Shown here piece by piece: positions 18,554 to 29,003 of a stretch of 58,216 nucleotides of DNA. The position numbers and the translations under genes were made by a program. This DNA is from a virus: IMG/VR virus record IMGVR_UViG_3300042887_002068, positions 1 through 58,216 of that record; one strand, given 5' to 3'. How positions within the stretch are numbered: position 1 is the stretch's first letter; each line of letters opens with the position of its first letter. Below the pieces are notes generated by a model that saw only the letters and a list, made by a program, of their open reading frames with translations, ran no database searches and was not told the DNA's origin.

Positions 18554-19648
18554 TCAAATGTCGATTTTAATTTTTATCAACGCTTCGTTGGTAAAGTCTT
18601 TTAGCAACGGCTGACTCAACTTAGCTACGGCAACAAGATCATTTGTTTCGTTATACAGTCCTACAGTGGTAATATACACTTTTGGATCTGTGTAGAAATC
18701 GCTGAATCTTAGTTTGCCATAATCTGCGCTAGTAGAATCAGATATAATAAATGTAGGATTATTGCTGTAGTTATATTCCTGATTCTTTACGCGAACAAAG
18801 TAATGGCGGGCAGGCACATACTCTGTTACTCTCGCTTTCATTGACGAAATAGTCGCGCCATTTTTGATAGAAGCAAAAAGTACATTTTGCATTCGTGCAA
18901 ATCCGCCGCTCCATCCATTTACTGGATCATATAAGGAATAGCCGTCTACATCGCCTATCAAATCTCTTAACACGGTTGGATTTAGTATTACCATTCCAAG
19001 ATCCGGGTACATAGATCCGATTGCTTCATAATTTCTCGTTTGTGCTGCACCATTGGCAATCGTACCCTGTATTAAATTGTAACGCTTCCCTCCAGTTTGT
19101 GTAGTAGTCGAAGGGTTGTCCTTGGAGTCGTCAATGATCGTAACTGTTCCAAGAGATCCACTTAGTGTAATTTCAAATTGGCCCGGATCTAATCTATCTT
19201 TGTATTTTGTACTTCTAAATGCGATAGCATAAATTGCATCGGAATCAACCGACGTTTGGTTACCGAGTGCGTCAGACTGAATAAATGAGAATTTAGTATC
19301 ACCAGGTGCCAATAGTAAATTTCTATATTGATTGTATATTGCCTTCGTTGGATAAATCAGACTCCCCTGCGACGTATTGGTATCAAACGTTGAAGAACCA
19401 GATCCGGCGTAGTGTCCGTATGTCAAAGAAAAATAGATATCTGCACTGGCTGAGGTTATAGGATAATCATAAACGTTGGTATAGTATAGCCCGTTCAATG
19501 GCTCAAACGCCGATGATGACGCGACGGTCTGTGCACTGCTTGTATAAAATTGAGACCATGCAGTTTCTCCATCACTCCATACTCCAGTTGATACTGGCTG
19601 GGATCTTCCTGCTACTATATCGGTTGCGTCAAATTGCTTAAAAATCAT
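18554..19648 (-). CDS. Virion structural protein, paralogue of the propeller protein
   Basis: A 364-residue protein of the same family as its downstream neighbour but without propeller or dockerin-like parts. It keeps the MIFKQF start, the IYAIAFRSTKYKDRLDPG segment, the YNYSNNPT motif and the C-terminal ITTVGLYNETNDLVAVAKL. It therefore probably shows the basic fold onto which the larger protein was built. It lies within the tail structural block between a conserved 209-aa protein and the propeller protein. No membrane segment or signal peptide. Likely a baseplate or tail component; the precise position in the virion is unknown. Confidence 0.72.
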   Translation of the reverse strand: MIFKQFDATDIVAGRSQPVSTGVWSDGETAWSQFYTSSAQTVASSSAFEPLNGLYYTNVYDYPITSASADIYFSLTYGHYAGSGSSTFDTNTSQGSLIYPTKAIYNQYRNLLLAPGDTKFSFIQSDALGNQTSVDSDAIYAIAFRSTKYKDRLDPGQFEITLSGSLGTVTIIDDSKDNPSTTTQTGGKRYNLIQGTIANGAAQTRNYEAIGSMYPDLGMVILNPTVLRDLIGDVDGYSLYDPVNGWSGGFARMQNVLFASIKNGATISSMKARVTEYVPARHYFVRVKNQEYNYSNNPTFIISDSTSADYGKLRFSDFYTDPKVYITTVGLYNETNDLVAVAKLSQPLLKDFTNEALIKIKIDI

Positions 19649-19660
19649 ATGCGTAAATTA

Positions 19661-20290
19661 TTAATCTCTAACATTCACCGTCACCGGTATGGATATAGAT
19701 CCTCCACTTTCATTTCCAATTACGGTTAATGTTGTGTTGGTAGTTGTGGTCAGCGAAGAGTTTGGAACGAACCTGAATCTAATACCGAGTGCGACCTGCG
19801 CGGTTGTTGAAGAAACGTCTCCTATGAATGTTGGAATGGTTGCGGTTGTAGCTATTTGCAATTGCTCGCCAATTATTGTACCAACATCTTTATTAGATAA
19901 AATTGCCGTGTATCCAAGAGTAGTATTATAAACTGGGTTAGTGCTTGGAACGATAACAATTTCTCCCTTATAGTCTTTATCTACATATATTGCACTCTGT
20001 CCAAGACTAATGACTGGTATAGATGTTTGTCCAGAAGGTAATGTGACGAGTTTATATTTCAATACTTGCGTTTCATCGGTAAACGCTTCAAACACTGGGG
20101 TATTTCGTATAGCCAAGTCATAGTATGCGGAACCTTGTGGATGATTGGGTTGATACAGGCTATAATCAATTTCATCGTCCGCCAGAGCATAAGAGTTAAT
20201 ATTCAGGCCACCTTGAGCCGCAAGTAGTTCTCTACCCTTTTTAGTAAGAACTGCATCTACAGTGATAGTTTCGTTATTGATGTACGCCAT
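19661..20290 (-). CDS. Conserved virion structural protein (unknown)
   Basis: A 209-residue protein beginning MAYINNETITVDAVLTKKGR, then ELLAAQGGLNINSYALADDE. That start is typical of small structural proteins in large marine and freshwater myophages; I recognise the pattern but not a proven function. The C-terminal half is Thr/Ile-rich and beta-predicted. An ATATTTAT box lies 16 bases upstream. It stands between the 1560-aa protein and the two paralogous tail proteins, so it belongs to the same late unit. Confidence 0.7.
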   Translation of the reverse strand: MAYINNETITVDAVLTKKGRELLAAQGGLNINSYALADDEIDYSLYQPNHPQGSAYYDLAIRNTPVFEAFTDETQVLKYKLVTLPSGQTSIPVISLGQSAIYVDKDYKGEIVIVPSTNPVYNTTLGYTAILSNKDVGTIIGEQLQIATTATIPTFIGDVSSTTAQVALGIRFRFVPNSSLTTTTNTTLTVIGNESGGSISIPVTVNVRD

Positions 20291-20341
20291 ATAGGTTTCT
20301 TTCTAAATAAATATATATGTTAAATCCTTTTTTTACTTATT

Positions 20342-23300
20342 TTATACTGTTTTTGATATTACCGGTTCGCTATTGTCTAATAGACCAGTTTTAGGATCTA
20401 CGGTAGTTTTTTTATTTTGGCTATGCTTTTTCCACTTGAAGCTGGTTTGAACTTTAGTTATAGGATTAGTTTGATAACTATTTATTTCCATGTTTGAAAA
20501 CTGCTGCTTGGTGTATTTGTAGTGATTATCTCTATAGCCGGATAGTAATGTGGCATTTGATGGATAATACTGCATGGAATATATCTTTCTATAGGACAAC
20601 CCTTGTGCCAACGGACCAAATAGATCTTTTGATGTATTTTCTACGAATCGCGTAAAAATAGAAGCGGTGGGAGCCTCGGCTACAAAATATAGATTGTATA
20701 CTGTTTTATCTGATACATCATTTCCTGTGTTTTCTCCGTATATATTACCTTCAAAAGTTTGGACGCCGTTATCAATATCAAAAAACCCAGAGTATATTAC
20801 ATTTTTTCCGGTATATAACATACTACCAGAAATTATTAATCCTGGATTAAATACATTACCATTTACAAAAATTGAAGAAGATGGATTCTGTAAAGTATCC
20901 AACCCAGACACTGATCCGGACATTATACCAAAAATATCGTGTGGATTCAATGTTGTGTAATCGTGCCAACCTCTCAATCCAGCATCAAAGTACAAACTAC
21001 CACTAAAATACGTTGGATTTGGAAGACTGGTATTAAATGAAGCGGTCATTGGATATCTATCCAGCGTTGGCAATTTAACAAGATTTACCTTATAGTAATA
21101 TTTTTCTATTGTTTCCGTTTTTCCTTCAAAGTCATTCAAAATTTCAGATTCAGTTAATTCGCCGTATGGCTTTACATATTTTTGATATACTTGATACTTC
21201 TTACTATATTTTATTGTATCTACTCGATAGAATTCATTATCAAAAAATGTTATACCATCTTCCGCGAATAATCTAAAACCATAAACATCATCTACAATTG
21301 GGAAAAATACCTGATTTACGTCGGAATATATAGAAGACCCTCTATATTTTACATCCAAACTTGCGCTCTTGTTGGCATCTTTTATTGCTGTGATTCTATT
21401 TACTCCATCAGCGACGCCAGTTTTTTGACCAACATCTTGTTTTACCAAAGGTTTTTGCTCAAGTTTTGGTCTTTCTAATATCGTGGGCTCAATCAGTATA
21501 CCATCTACAAGTTTGGCTCTCGCGGGAATAAGTCCGCGTATGTACTTGAACATCGCCTTATCAAAGTAAAAGCGAACGATGTTCATAAAGAAACTAAAAT
21601 CTATGTTTCCAAATCCCTGATCGTAATATATCTGCTTGAACTTTTCAAATTTGTCATACGAGCGTTTATATACATCGGCTGGATCTCCAATCAAATCTCC
21701 TAGAGGAAATTCCCCGAAGAATTTTATGATTTCAGTATTTTGTGTTTCGGATAGAGAGAAGAAAATTCCAAGTTTGTTGGAATCGACGTTAGACAATTCG
21801 CTTGCTTTGTACGATGCTCTAGTTTCTGGAGACAAATTCGTGGCAAGTTCTTGCTCTATATAATTGATTTTGTTACTTCTGAACTTGTTTGACCCATAAT
21901 CCGGCAAGTTCATTGTTATTCTTACGTCTTTGCGAGAAAATTGATATGGAAATAATGGACCTTCTGCTGGATCGCAATAAGTATTTTGCACAAGTGGTCC
22001 AGAAACCTGTGGGAAATTTATGGCAGTAAATGTTGGAAAATCATTTCTAAATGAAAGATTGTTCAGTGTTATTCCGTATGGAACTGGGTCATATAAGTCC
22101 ACCGGTCTTTCAAATGATATTCTATACAAATTTTCTGAAACCATTTGTTGTGGAGTTTCAAGATCATACGCATTTATATTTAGAGTATGCGCAGTAAATC
22201 TTTCCGTGGATAACGGAGATTCCCATATTCTTATATCGTCAATATTTCCGAAGAATGCCTCTGGGTCGATACTTAAAGATGCCGTATTTTGGTTATAGTT
22301 TCCGATATACAAATAAGATCCAGATTCGAATGAATCATTATAACTTCCGCTAAAGAATGCACTAGCAGAAACGTGAAATGTTATACGATCATCTTCGGAT
22401 TTTTGAAGTAGCAAGTCGTATCTGGTTGGATATTCATTCAATGAAGCGGTCGCACCAAATAAAGATTCAATATCATTTCTTCTGAGTAGTGCTTTATATG
22501 AATTTCCATCAAATATTGGTGCTCTGGAAGTAAGTATAGACTTTACTGCTCCTGCCCCGTCATCAATACTAAAGAACAACGTTCCCCAATCTTTTCCTTT
22601 TTCACGAACTGCCCCCATAACCCATACATCGGAACAATTTAATAATCTAAATACTTTGCCATCTTCGTGCGTCTTCTTTGTATCAAACCTAAAACTAAAC
22701 TCTATCGACTGTGCACTTCCTGTCCAGTCCAACTTAAAATATTCTCCGCTTCCACTAAAATATGGTTCGTACTTTACTTCTTCCACGATATACAGCGACT
22801 TGTCGGTTAAATCACTGACGTTTTGTATGCCACCATATTCTTTTATCTTGATTATATTTTTTGGTACTCCAAAGCACGAAATTAACGCATTCAGAGACGC
22901 TTCAGTTCCTTTTGTCTTGTAGATATATGGCAATGTATTGAGTATACGTTTCCATATTATCTGATTTCTTTGCTCTTCCGAAAACTCTCGTGCTTTTGAG
23001 TATAGCGGAGATTCTGGATCAAAATCCGATCTAGAAAATGCAGACAATATCAGCGGAAGATTGTCTTTTGATATCTCTACGTTCCACCCCAACGACTCCA
23101 GCATATCTCCCACAATGTCGGTCGATATTCCGACATTTGGCGAGCTTGATATATTATTTTTTTCCGTATATTGTTTTGCTGCCAACGAAATATTATCAAA
23201 GAAATGTCCGACCATTCCAACAAATTTGATATAGTCTGCGTTGTTGTCGGAATCTTCTACCAAGAATTGAGGAAGGTTGTTAATTAATGCTCCACCATTT

Positions 23301-25024
23301 TCTTTGTCATATAAAGACGCAGAAGTATATCCATCCATTTCTCTGGTATGTTCATCATACCACATTGGATTATCATACAAGAATTTTTCATAACCATCCA
23401 TCCCCGCTTCTATTTCATCTATTTCATTACTTGCATCGATTTTTTGTTTTAGATAAAACGTATCATCTGGGTTTATTGTAAGTTTTTCGTCTAACTCTCT
23501 TAGTTCTTCAGTAAGTTCTTCTATTCTGTTTCTTTTACTTTCGAACGCTTGTAGTCGTAAATCAGCAGAAGAAAAGTTGATGAAGTTTGTAAAGTTTCTA
23601 TAATCTGTTGTATCGATGAACCGCTGTGCCTTTCCTTCCAGCTTGCTATTCAGTTCATTGTACAAACTTCCAGTTTCTCCGATGAGTTGTTCCATGGACA
23701 ACGCTTCAGTAGAGTTTCCTTCATTCTCTATTTTGATTAGAAAATTTGGACCGCGCAAAGGTGTGGTATTTATTATCTGCCTTGAATAGTAATAAACATT
23801 TTGGACGATTGGTAAAAATGCAAAATCACAAGTAATCCACATATCTGTATTTAGTTCTACATCGTATGGCAACGGTTCGAGTAATTTCAATGCCAATACA
23901 TCATAAAACCTTGAATCGGTAGATGCGATGGATTTTCTGTTGATTATTGATATAGGCTTTTTACCCGGTATATTTAAATAATATTTAAAATATCCAGACA
24001 AGTTTACGTTATACTTTTGCTCCAGCCCAAATATTATTGGATAAAATATATTGTTGTAAAATATAGTTTGTAAAAATTCTACAATCTGTGGATATGTGTC
24101 CGGTTTTTTGTTTGTTATCCGATTTAATTCCTGGTCCACAATATACAAGAACAAGCTATAATAGTAATCGCGAATAGCACCAAAAGTGTAACCAGTTTCA
24201 TAGTTTTGATATAGCCAGTTTTTAAACTGGTCATAAATTCCAAGTACGTCGTTGTTTGCGTATTGTCCATTACTTCTTAAGTTTCCTTTCTTTACTCCGT
24301 AATATATGTCATTCAGGAAAGAAATAACATCAACGTCTTTTTTAAAACTGTAGTTTAATTTTAATTCATTCGACCCGCTTGGGTTCTGGGCGGCGGCAGC
24401 ATTATAAATCTGGTATATTTCCGGTTTGGATAATCCAAATATTAAATCGTCCGCAATTTCATTTACCTGTATTTGTGCGTTGGAAAATATATCATATTCA
24501 GTGTTGATAGTGGATTTAGTACCCTTTATAGTTTTGGGTATTATTCCTATCTCTGTTCTGTTCGTAGAAATACCATTTATGATAAGTTTATTTTCGCTCC
24601 CATTTTCATTGCCGATGATGTTTCTACCAAGTTCTATATAAAGTTTATAATTTCCATTTTGTACGCCAAGATTATTTAGATTCTTGCTTACATCAAAAAA
24701 CAATGATTGTGTTTCTGTACCAAGTATTACAAAGTCCGTGTTATACTTTTTGTATGAATATGTTATAAACTGGTTGAATACATCGTAATAAGATGACGTA
24801 TGAAATGAATATTCTCCGGTGGAATATATCATGGACGACGTAATCAAACTATCGTCTAAGTTATATACTCCAAATTTTATATAATCTTGCTCTTTCTGCC
24901 CAAATGGGAAATTTTTGAAAGTTTTTCCATCCGTGTAAAAACTTAAATCTTCTTTGCTTAAAAATGATCCAAAACTCAAAGATGAGGTAGAAGTTACGGT
25001 ATATTTTACATCTGATAAATTCAT
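20342..25024 (-). CDS. Large baseplate/tail structural protein with LamG-like domain
   Basis: At 1560 residues this is the largest complete protein here. The N-terminal 480 residues are Tyr/Asn/Ser-rich. Residues 490-545 form a charged coiled coil (RNRIEELTEELRELDEKL). Residues 760-950 look like a concanavalin/LamG sandwich, ending in the typical DDIRIWESPLS. The C-terminal 400 residues are Tyr- and Ser-rich beta segments. Its ATG overlaps the stop of the 73-aa gene by 4 bases, so translation is coupled. Position just downstream of gp6 and gp25 equivalents suggests a baseplate wedge or fibre-anchoring protein, possibly the counterpart of T4 gp7; that assignment rests on context and size only. 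Confidence 0.75.
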   Translation of the reverse strand: MNLSDVKYTVTSTSSLSFGSFLSKEDLSFYTDGKTFKNFPFGQKEQDYIKFGVYNLDDSLITSSMIYSTGEYSFHTSSYYDVFNQFITYSYKKYNTDFVILGTETQSLFFDVSKNLNNLGVQNGNYKLYIELGRNIIGNENGSENKLIINGISTNRTEIGIIPKTIKGTKSTINTEYDIFSNAQIQVNEIADDLIFGLSKPEIYQIYNAAAAQNPSGSNELKLNYSFKKDVDVISFLNDIYYGVKKGNLRSNGQYANNDVLGIYDQFKNWLYQNYETGYTFGAIRDYYYSLFLYIVDQELNRITNKKPDTYPQIVEFLQTIFYNNIFYPIIFGLEQKYNVNLSGYFKYYLNIPGKKPISIINRKSIASTDSRFYDVLALKLLEPLPYDVELNTDMWITCDFAFLPIVQNVYYYSRQIINTTPLRGPNFLIKIENEGNSTEALSMEQLIGETGSLYNELNSKLEGKAQRFIDTTDYRNFTNFINFSSADLRLQAFESKRNRIEELTEELRELDEKLTINPDDTFYLKQKIDASNEIDEIEAGMDGYEKFLYDNPMWYDEHTREMDGYTSASLYDKENGGALINNLPQFLVEDSDNNADYIKFVGMVGHFFDNISLAAKQYTEKNNISSSPNVGISTDIVGDMLESLGWNVEISKDNLPLILSAFSRSDFDPESPLYSKAREFSEEQRNQIIWKRILNTLPYIYKTKGTEASLNALISCFGVPKNIIKIKEYGGIQNVSDLTDKSLYIVEEVKYEPYFSGSGEYFKLDWTGSAQSIEFSFRFDTKKTHEDGKVFRLLNCSDVWVMGAVREKGKDWGTLFFSIDDGAGAVKSILTSRAPIFDGNSYKALLRRNDIESLFGATASLNEYPTRYDLLLQKSEDDRITFHVSASAFFSGSYNDSFESGSYLYIGNYNQNTASLSIDPEAFFGNIDDIRIWESPLSTERFTAHTLNINAYDLETPQQMVSENLYRISFERPVDLYDPVPYGITLNNLSFRNDFPTFTAINFPQVSGPLVQNTYCDPAEGPLFPYQFSRKDVRITMNLPDYGSNKFRSNKINYIEQELATNLSPETRASYKASELSNVDSNKLGIFFSLSETQNTEIIKFFGEFPLGDLIGDPADVYKRSYDKFEKFKQIYYDQGFGNIDFSFFMNIVRFYFDKAMFKYIRGLIPARAKLVDGILIEPTILERPKLEQKPLVKQDVGQKTGVADGVNRITAIKDANKSASLDVKYRGSSIYSDVNQVFFPIVDDVYGFRLFAEDGITFFDNEFYRVDTIKYSKKYQVYQKYVKPYGELTESEILNDFEGKTETIEKYYYKVNLVKLPTLDRYPMTASFNTSLPNPTYFSGSLYFDAGLRGWHDYTTLNPHDIFGIMSGSVSGLDTLQNPSSSIFVNGNVFNPGLIISGSMLYTGKNVIYSGFFDIDNGVQTFEGNIYGENTGNDVSDKTVYNLYFVAEAPTASIFTRFVENTSKDLFGPLAQGLSYRKIYSMQYYPSNATLLSGYRDNHYKYTKQQFSNMEINSYQTNPITKVQTSFKWKKHSQNKKTTVDPKTGLLDNSEPVISKTV

Positions 25025-25242
25025 AACTCTGTAAATGTTGGGTCAATTCTAGTTTCAACCTTTACTGGCTCATATACGACATTTTTAAGTTCTATGCTTA
25101 TGGAAGAACTATACAACTGGGAAGTTGTGTTTTGTATTGTGAGGTTTGTGTATTCATCTATGTTTGGTACAATATAACCCGTGCTTAATAAGCTTTCTAC
25201 ATCCGCCTGATTATATCCAATTAGATTTGGGTTGGCTTTCAT
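25021..25242 (-). CDS. Small coupled structural-block protein
   Basis: A 73-residue protein of unknown function. It overlaps the gene before it (25239-25242) and the one after it (25021-25024) by 4 bases each, so it is translated as part of a coupled chain and is very probably real. It is polar and beta-rich (SSSISIELKNVVYEPVKVE) with no known motif. Likely a small baseplate part or assembly factor. Confidence 0.7.
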   Translation of the reverse strand: MKANPNLIGYNQADVESLLSTGYIVPNIDEYTNLTIQNTTSQLYSSSISIELKNVVYEPVKVETRIDPTFTEL

Positions 25243-26579
25243 CTAGAAATCTTGAATGTTGTTGGAATAGTATAGGTCAATATAGACCCACTTTGTTCTG
25301 AACGTATTTCAACCGTGTAGTATCGTTCAGACGCAAGTCCGCTTGTATCAAGCATAAAATAATTTCCTGTTGGATCACAACTCAGGCGGGTAAAATCATC
25401 ATATGGAAGTATTGTTTCTTCGCTTTCTGCATCCTTGATTTGGTAATAACTCGAAGATGGTAGATAGTATGGAGACAGATAATCGGAGAATCTGTTAGTA
25501 AATGTTTTTACTGGATATCTTTGTCTTGCGGCGACATCCATACGAACAATGGAACCGAACTTGTATTCTCTTGCCATATTCTTCATATTTACTACAGCGT
25601 CACGTAGTTGTATAGCATCCGCACTACCAGTATTGATGGTAGAATCATACCAGCATACATCAAGATATGGAGAATATATTGTATTAGTTTCTTTGCTAAA
25701 GAACTTCAATGAGCCATAATCCACAGAACTTGACTCGTCTGCGTGCATCAATATGAAACCTTCGTTTGGTATTGCTCTAGTAAGCCAAGCATTTACTATT
25801 GGAGTAACATCCATTCTTACGTCGGATGTTTGATAATCAAAGTATTGATAGCAAGCATATGAACCCGTGGATATTATGCTGGACGAAACTGGCGGAACAT
25901 AACTGCTTGTAGGACAATCTGGGAATGGGTTGTATTGGCTTATGTTTGGATACTCGGCATATCCAGAACCAGATGCGATAGAGGCACTATCCAACCACCA
26001 TACACCACCACCACTACAGTCGGTGAGAGACCCGGTATTCCACCATTTTTGTAGTTGGTCGGCACTATAAAACTTCCAGTTTGCTCCATCGGACGTTGAT
26101 GCTCCATCATACTTGTATCCAGTTCCCATTGCCCAAGATTGTGAAACAGGATATGCGGCAAGCGAATAACGAACTGGTACTTCTTGCGACTCACAAATCT
26201 TCAAGTTCAAGAAAAACTTGGGGCTGGTAATTGTTCCCGCCGCTATAGATTGCGATATTGTGGATAAGTCAAAATGTAAAAGTGCTCGCGATAAAACAGC
26301 ACCCATAGTAGTTGGTCCAGATACATCTTTATATGAACTTGATACTACTCTTGGATCCGTAGAACCAGAATCAAAAGACGCCGACTTTAGTCCATTCAAT
26401 AGTTCTATACTTGAACTGGTATAAGAAAACAATACAGGAAATGTACTTGTGCTTGAACAACTATAGCCAGAAACTCGTTTTTCAACTTCTAATAGTTCGT
26501 CCAACCCCATATTTTTGTACATATAGGTTGGATAGTTGGTTATAAACGTGTCTTTTGTTGGATATAAAAAGTAGTGCAT
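25239..26579 (-). CDS. Virion protein with DNRLRE-like beta domain
   Basis: A 446-residue protein. Its layout resembles DNRLRE-type carbohydrate-surface domains: YPTKDTFITN at the start, LLHFDLSTIS near residue 93, MDVTPIVNAWL near 253, a NEGFILMHADE strand, and SLKFFSKETNTIYSPYLDV near 290. Such domains are found in secreted bacterial proteins and phage fibres. The C-terminal third contains YYLPSSSYYQIKDAE and more beta segments. An ATATTTAT box is 18 bases upstream. It is first in a coupled trio with the 73-aa and 1560-aa proteins, between gp6 and the fibre region. Surface-exposed tail component likely; ligand unknown. Confidence 0.68.
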   Translation of the reverse strand: MHYFLYPTKDTFITNYPTYMYKNMGLDELLEVEKRVSGYSCSSTSTFPVLFSYTSSSIELLNGLKSASFDSGSTDPRVVSSSYKDVSGPTTMGAVLSRALLHFDLSTISQSIAAGTITSPKFFLNLKICESQEVPVRYSLAAYPVSQSWAMGTGYKYDGASTSDGANWKFYSADQLQKWWNTGSLTDCSGGGVWWLDSASIASGSGYAEYPNISQYNPFPDCPTSSYVPPVSSSIISTGSYACYQYFDYQTSDVRMDVTPIVNAWLTRAIPNEGFILMHADESSSVDYGSLKFFSKETNTIYSPYLDVCWYDSTINTGSADAIQLRDAVVNMKNMAREYKFGSIVRMDVAARQRYPVKTFTNRFSDYLSPYYLPSSSYYQIKDAESEETILPYDDFTRLSCDPTGNYFMLDTSGLASERYYTVEIRSEQSGSILTYTIPTTFKISR

Positions 26580-26634
26580 TTATATATTTCTTTACTTTAT
26601 AAATATAAACACCCAACAGATATTCTGTATATAT

Positions 26635-28590
26635 TTATGCTACTCTGCCTACTATATCTTTAGTTGGAAAACGTACTTCAAACACTGACGGATCTATGGA
26701 TGGATATATAACATTATCTACTGTGGCCTTTTCAGTGTCATATTCGTATTGAGAATAATCACCATCTTTTAGTGTAAGATTTTTTACACGCAACTGAGTT
26801 ACGGACTGAACGCCATCTACTTTGGCAATTTCCAGTTCCAATCTGCTAAGATTGATTGGCTGACAGAACTTAGTATTGTTTATGTCGAAATATTGCTGCA
26901 CCAGTGTTAGACAATTAGCCAAAACTTCGCGCTTATTATAGTTTTTATAAACAATAATGCTAAAATCGACGCCAATATTGATGACGTATCCATCCAACAT
27001 ATTCACGCTATCTGTAAGCATTCTATACTGATTTAGGTAGTTTTTCAGATTATTGCGTACTGCTTCGTTGGTAGGAATCAATCGTTGATTATTGTCATAA
27101 CACAACAAGTATAGATTGATAGCAAATGGGTTGTTTTTGTCTGGATTAACTTTGTTTACTGTACCCGGTGCGAAACTTCCAGACTGTAATGAGGATGGTT
27201 GTGCTTGTATATTAGATATGTCCAACTGAGTATCTGTTACTGCATAAACTTTGGCAATAGACCCATATTTTGATGGCATTGCGTATGTTCTTACTTCATA
27301 ATCTCCCTGTGTTACCGCTCTATTTTGCGCAGCAAAGTATGCCAGTGCATTATTACGAATTTCATCGTTTGTTTCTGCGGCTTTTCCTCCCGTCGCTGGT
27401 ATTGGGTTGTTTACTCGGACGGAACGACGTACCAGATTAGTTAAGTTGAATTCCAACAACCCCATTTCCGTCAAATCGCCAAAAAATTCAACAGAACTTA
27501 CATTTTTGATTGCGTTTGCATTTACGTTACTTTCTACTCCACCTCCAACTACATATCTTATCGTCAACGTCGTGTTTGAAGGAGCCTGTCCAAATGCTTT
27601 AGACGATAGAAAATTTGATGGGTCATATGCAATATTTTCTGCTCTAAAAGTCGTAGGTTTATTTACAGTAAATGCGTTTGGTATAATCAACTCGTCGTCT
27701 TTTATGCTAATACCAGACCCAAATTCCAAAAACGTTGTGTTATCTGCGTCAACGCCGGTGACAAAACGTTTTGATGTACGCAAATATCTCAACAAAAATG
27801 GCGTAGTATCTCTGTACACGGATAGAGTAACATCATTTTTATAGATATTTTCATAATCTACTGGTAGTAGATCTTGGGCAAGATAATCTGTCTCATACCA
27901 TCTATTTCCATCAGAATCATACACATCTAATACTTCTATTACATTAGTATCATCCAAGTATATCTTTAAAAATGGAACAGGATCAACAACTGATACAGTT
28001 TTTGTCAATATTTGACCAGAAAATGCATCTACACTCTTTTTTAACACAAAAAATTCTGGTTGTCCCGCAGAGTTTCTTTGAAAAACAGAAACTTCGAGTG
28101 GATCGTTTTTTGTATCTACTGTAAAATCTACGGGCGAATTAGTCAAAAATGTTACGTTAGTATCGCTCGTGGTAGACATTCCTGGTTTTATGATTTGAGC
28201 ATAATTTAGGTCAGGGACTATTTCTCCCGCATCATCCGTCTTTGCAGGAACCAATTGATATACATCCAATCTTGTAACCGAAGGTATTGTTGCCTTTGCT
28301 TTGTATCCTACCGATTTTGCCGCATCAATAATATTTTTTCTTTCCTCGGAATTTACCAACATAGATTCCTTGAATTGATAATCGATGTAATATGATAATA
28401 CGTCGCCAACATACGCCGCCATTTCCATAAACATCATTCCGGTGGACGCTTCACTGAAGTCTTTGTATGTATTAGGATAATATGTCTTGGCAAAATCCAT
28501 TAACGACTGCTTCAGTTGAGAAAAGTCTTTGTTTAGATACTTAATATCTTTCTTATCTGGTTTGAATGATTTTGGTGTATCTAATATCAT
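26635..28590 (-). CDS. Baseplate wedge protein, T4 gp6-like (P2 gpJ family)
   Basis: A 651-residue protein that forms the inner ring of baseplate wedges. The N-terminal motif FSEASTGMMFMEMAAYVGDV followed by LSYYIDYQFKESML (residues 43-76) is diagnostic of the gp6/gpJ family, as is the later AETNDEIRNNALAYFAAQNR with VTQGDYEV. Length is close to T4 gp6 (660 aa). Its ATG overlaps the stop of the gp25 homologue by 4 bases, the same gp25-gp6 order and coupling seen in contractile injection systems. This makes a contractile tail very likely. Confidence 0.92.
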   Translation of the reverse strand: MILDTPKSFKPDKKDIKYLNKDFSQLKQSLMDFAKTYYPNTYKDFSEASTGMMFMEMAAYVGDVLSYYIDYQFKESMLVNSEERKNIIDAAKSVGYKAKATIPSVTRLDVYQLVPAKTDDAGEIVPDLNYAQIIKPGMSTTSDTNVTFLTNSPVDFTVDTKNDPLEVSVFQRNSAGQPEFFVLKKSVDAFSGQILTKTVSVVDPVPFLKIYLDDTNVIEVLDVYDSDGNRWYETDYLAQDLLPVDYENIYKNDVTLSVYRDTTPFLLRYLRTSKRFVTGVDADNTTFLEFGSGISIKDDELIIPNAFTVNKPTTFRAENIAYDPSNFLSSKAFGQAPSNTTLTIRYVVGGGVESNVNANAIKNVSSVEFFGDLTEMGLLEFNLTNLVRRSVRVNNPIPATGGKAAETNDEIRNNALAYFAAQNRAVTQGDYEVRTYAMPSKYGSIAKVYAVTDTQLDISNIQAQPSSLQSGSFAPGTVNKVNPDKNNPFAINLYLLCYDNNQRLIPTNEAVRNNLKNYLNQYRMLTDSVNMLDGYVINIGVDFSIIVYKNYNKREVLANCLTLVQQYFDINNTKFCQPINLSRLELEIAKVDGVQSVTQLRVKNLTLKDGDYSQYEYDTEKATVDNVIYPSIDPSVFEVRFPTKDIVGRVA

Positions 28591-28997
28591 ATGTTGCTGG
28601 TGTTCATTGAAACTTCCAAGGTTTGTTGCTGTGTTACTCCAATACTAGGAACAGTGAATAACACTTTGACGCCAATAGTGTATTTATCTTTAAATTCAGA
28701 ATCGTTAGTGCTTACTTGAACATCACTTACATTGACATAAGACATCCATCTCGTGATATCTTTTCTAATCGTATTTTCTATTAACGCGGAAATATCGTCG
28801 GTATAATTTTCAAACAATACATTCCACAATCCAGAGCCAAAATCTGGATTCATTCTTCGCTCTCCTTTTTTTGTGCGCAATAACAAGTTTAAATTTGATT
28901 TTACCTGGTCTATTATGGTGTAACTTTGGTTAAAATAACCTTGTGGCCCATGTGTTATGGGTAAAGTTATGCCATAAGGTTGTATTGCTGTTGCCAT
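28587..28997 (-). CDS. Baseplate wedge protein, T4 gp25-like (GPW/gp25 family)
   Basis: A 136-residue member of the gp25/lysozyme-like baseplate family. Visible signatures are QVKSNLNLLLRTKKGERRMN, the near-invariant FGSGLWNVLFEN, and an alpha/beta domain ending in NVSDVQVS. Despite the family name it is structural, not a lysozyme. It initiates wedge-sheath contact with gp6. It overlaps the gp6 gene by 4 bases and follows the tagged 151-aa gene closely. Confidence 0.94.
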   Translation of the reverse strand: MATAIQPYGITLPITHGPQGYFNQSYTIIDQVKSNLNLLLRTKKGERRMNPDFGSGLWNVLFENYTDDISALIENTIRKDITRWMSYVNVSDVQVSTNDSEFKDKYTIGVKVLFTVPSIGVTQQQTLEVSMNTSNI

Positions 28998-29003
28998 TTA
29001 TTT

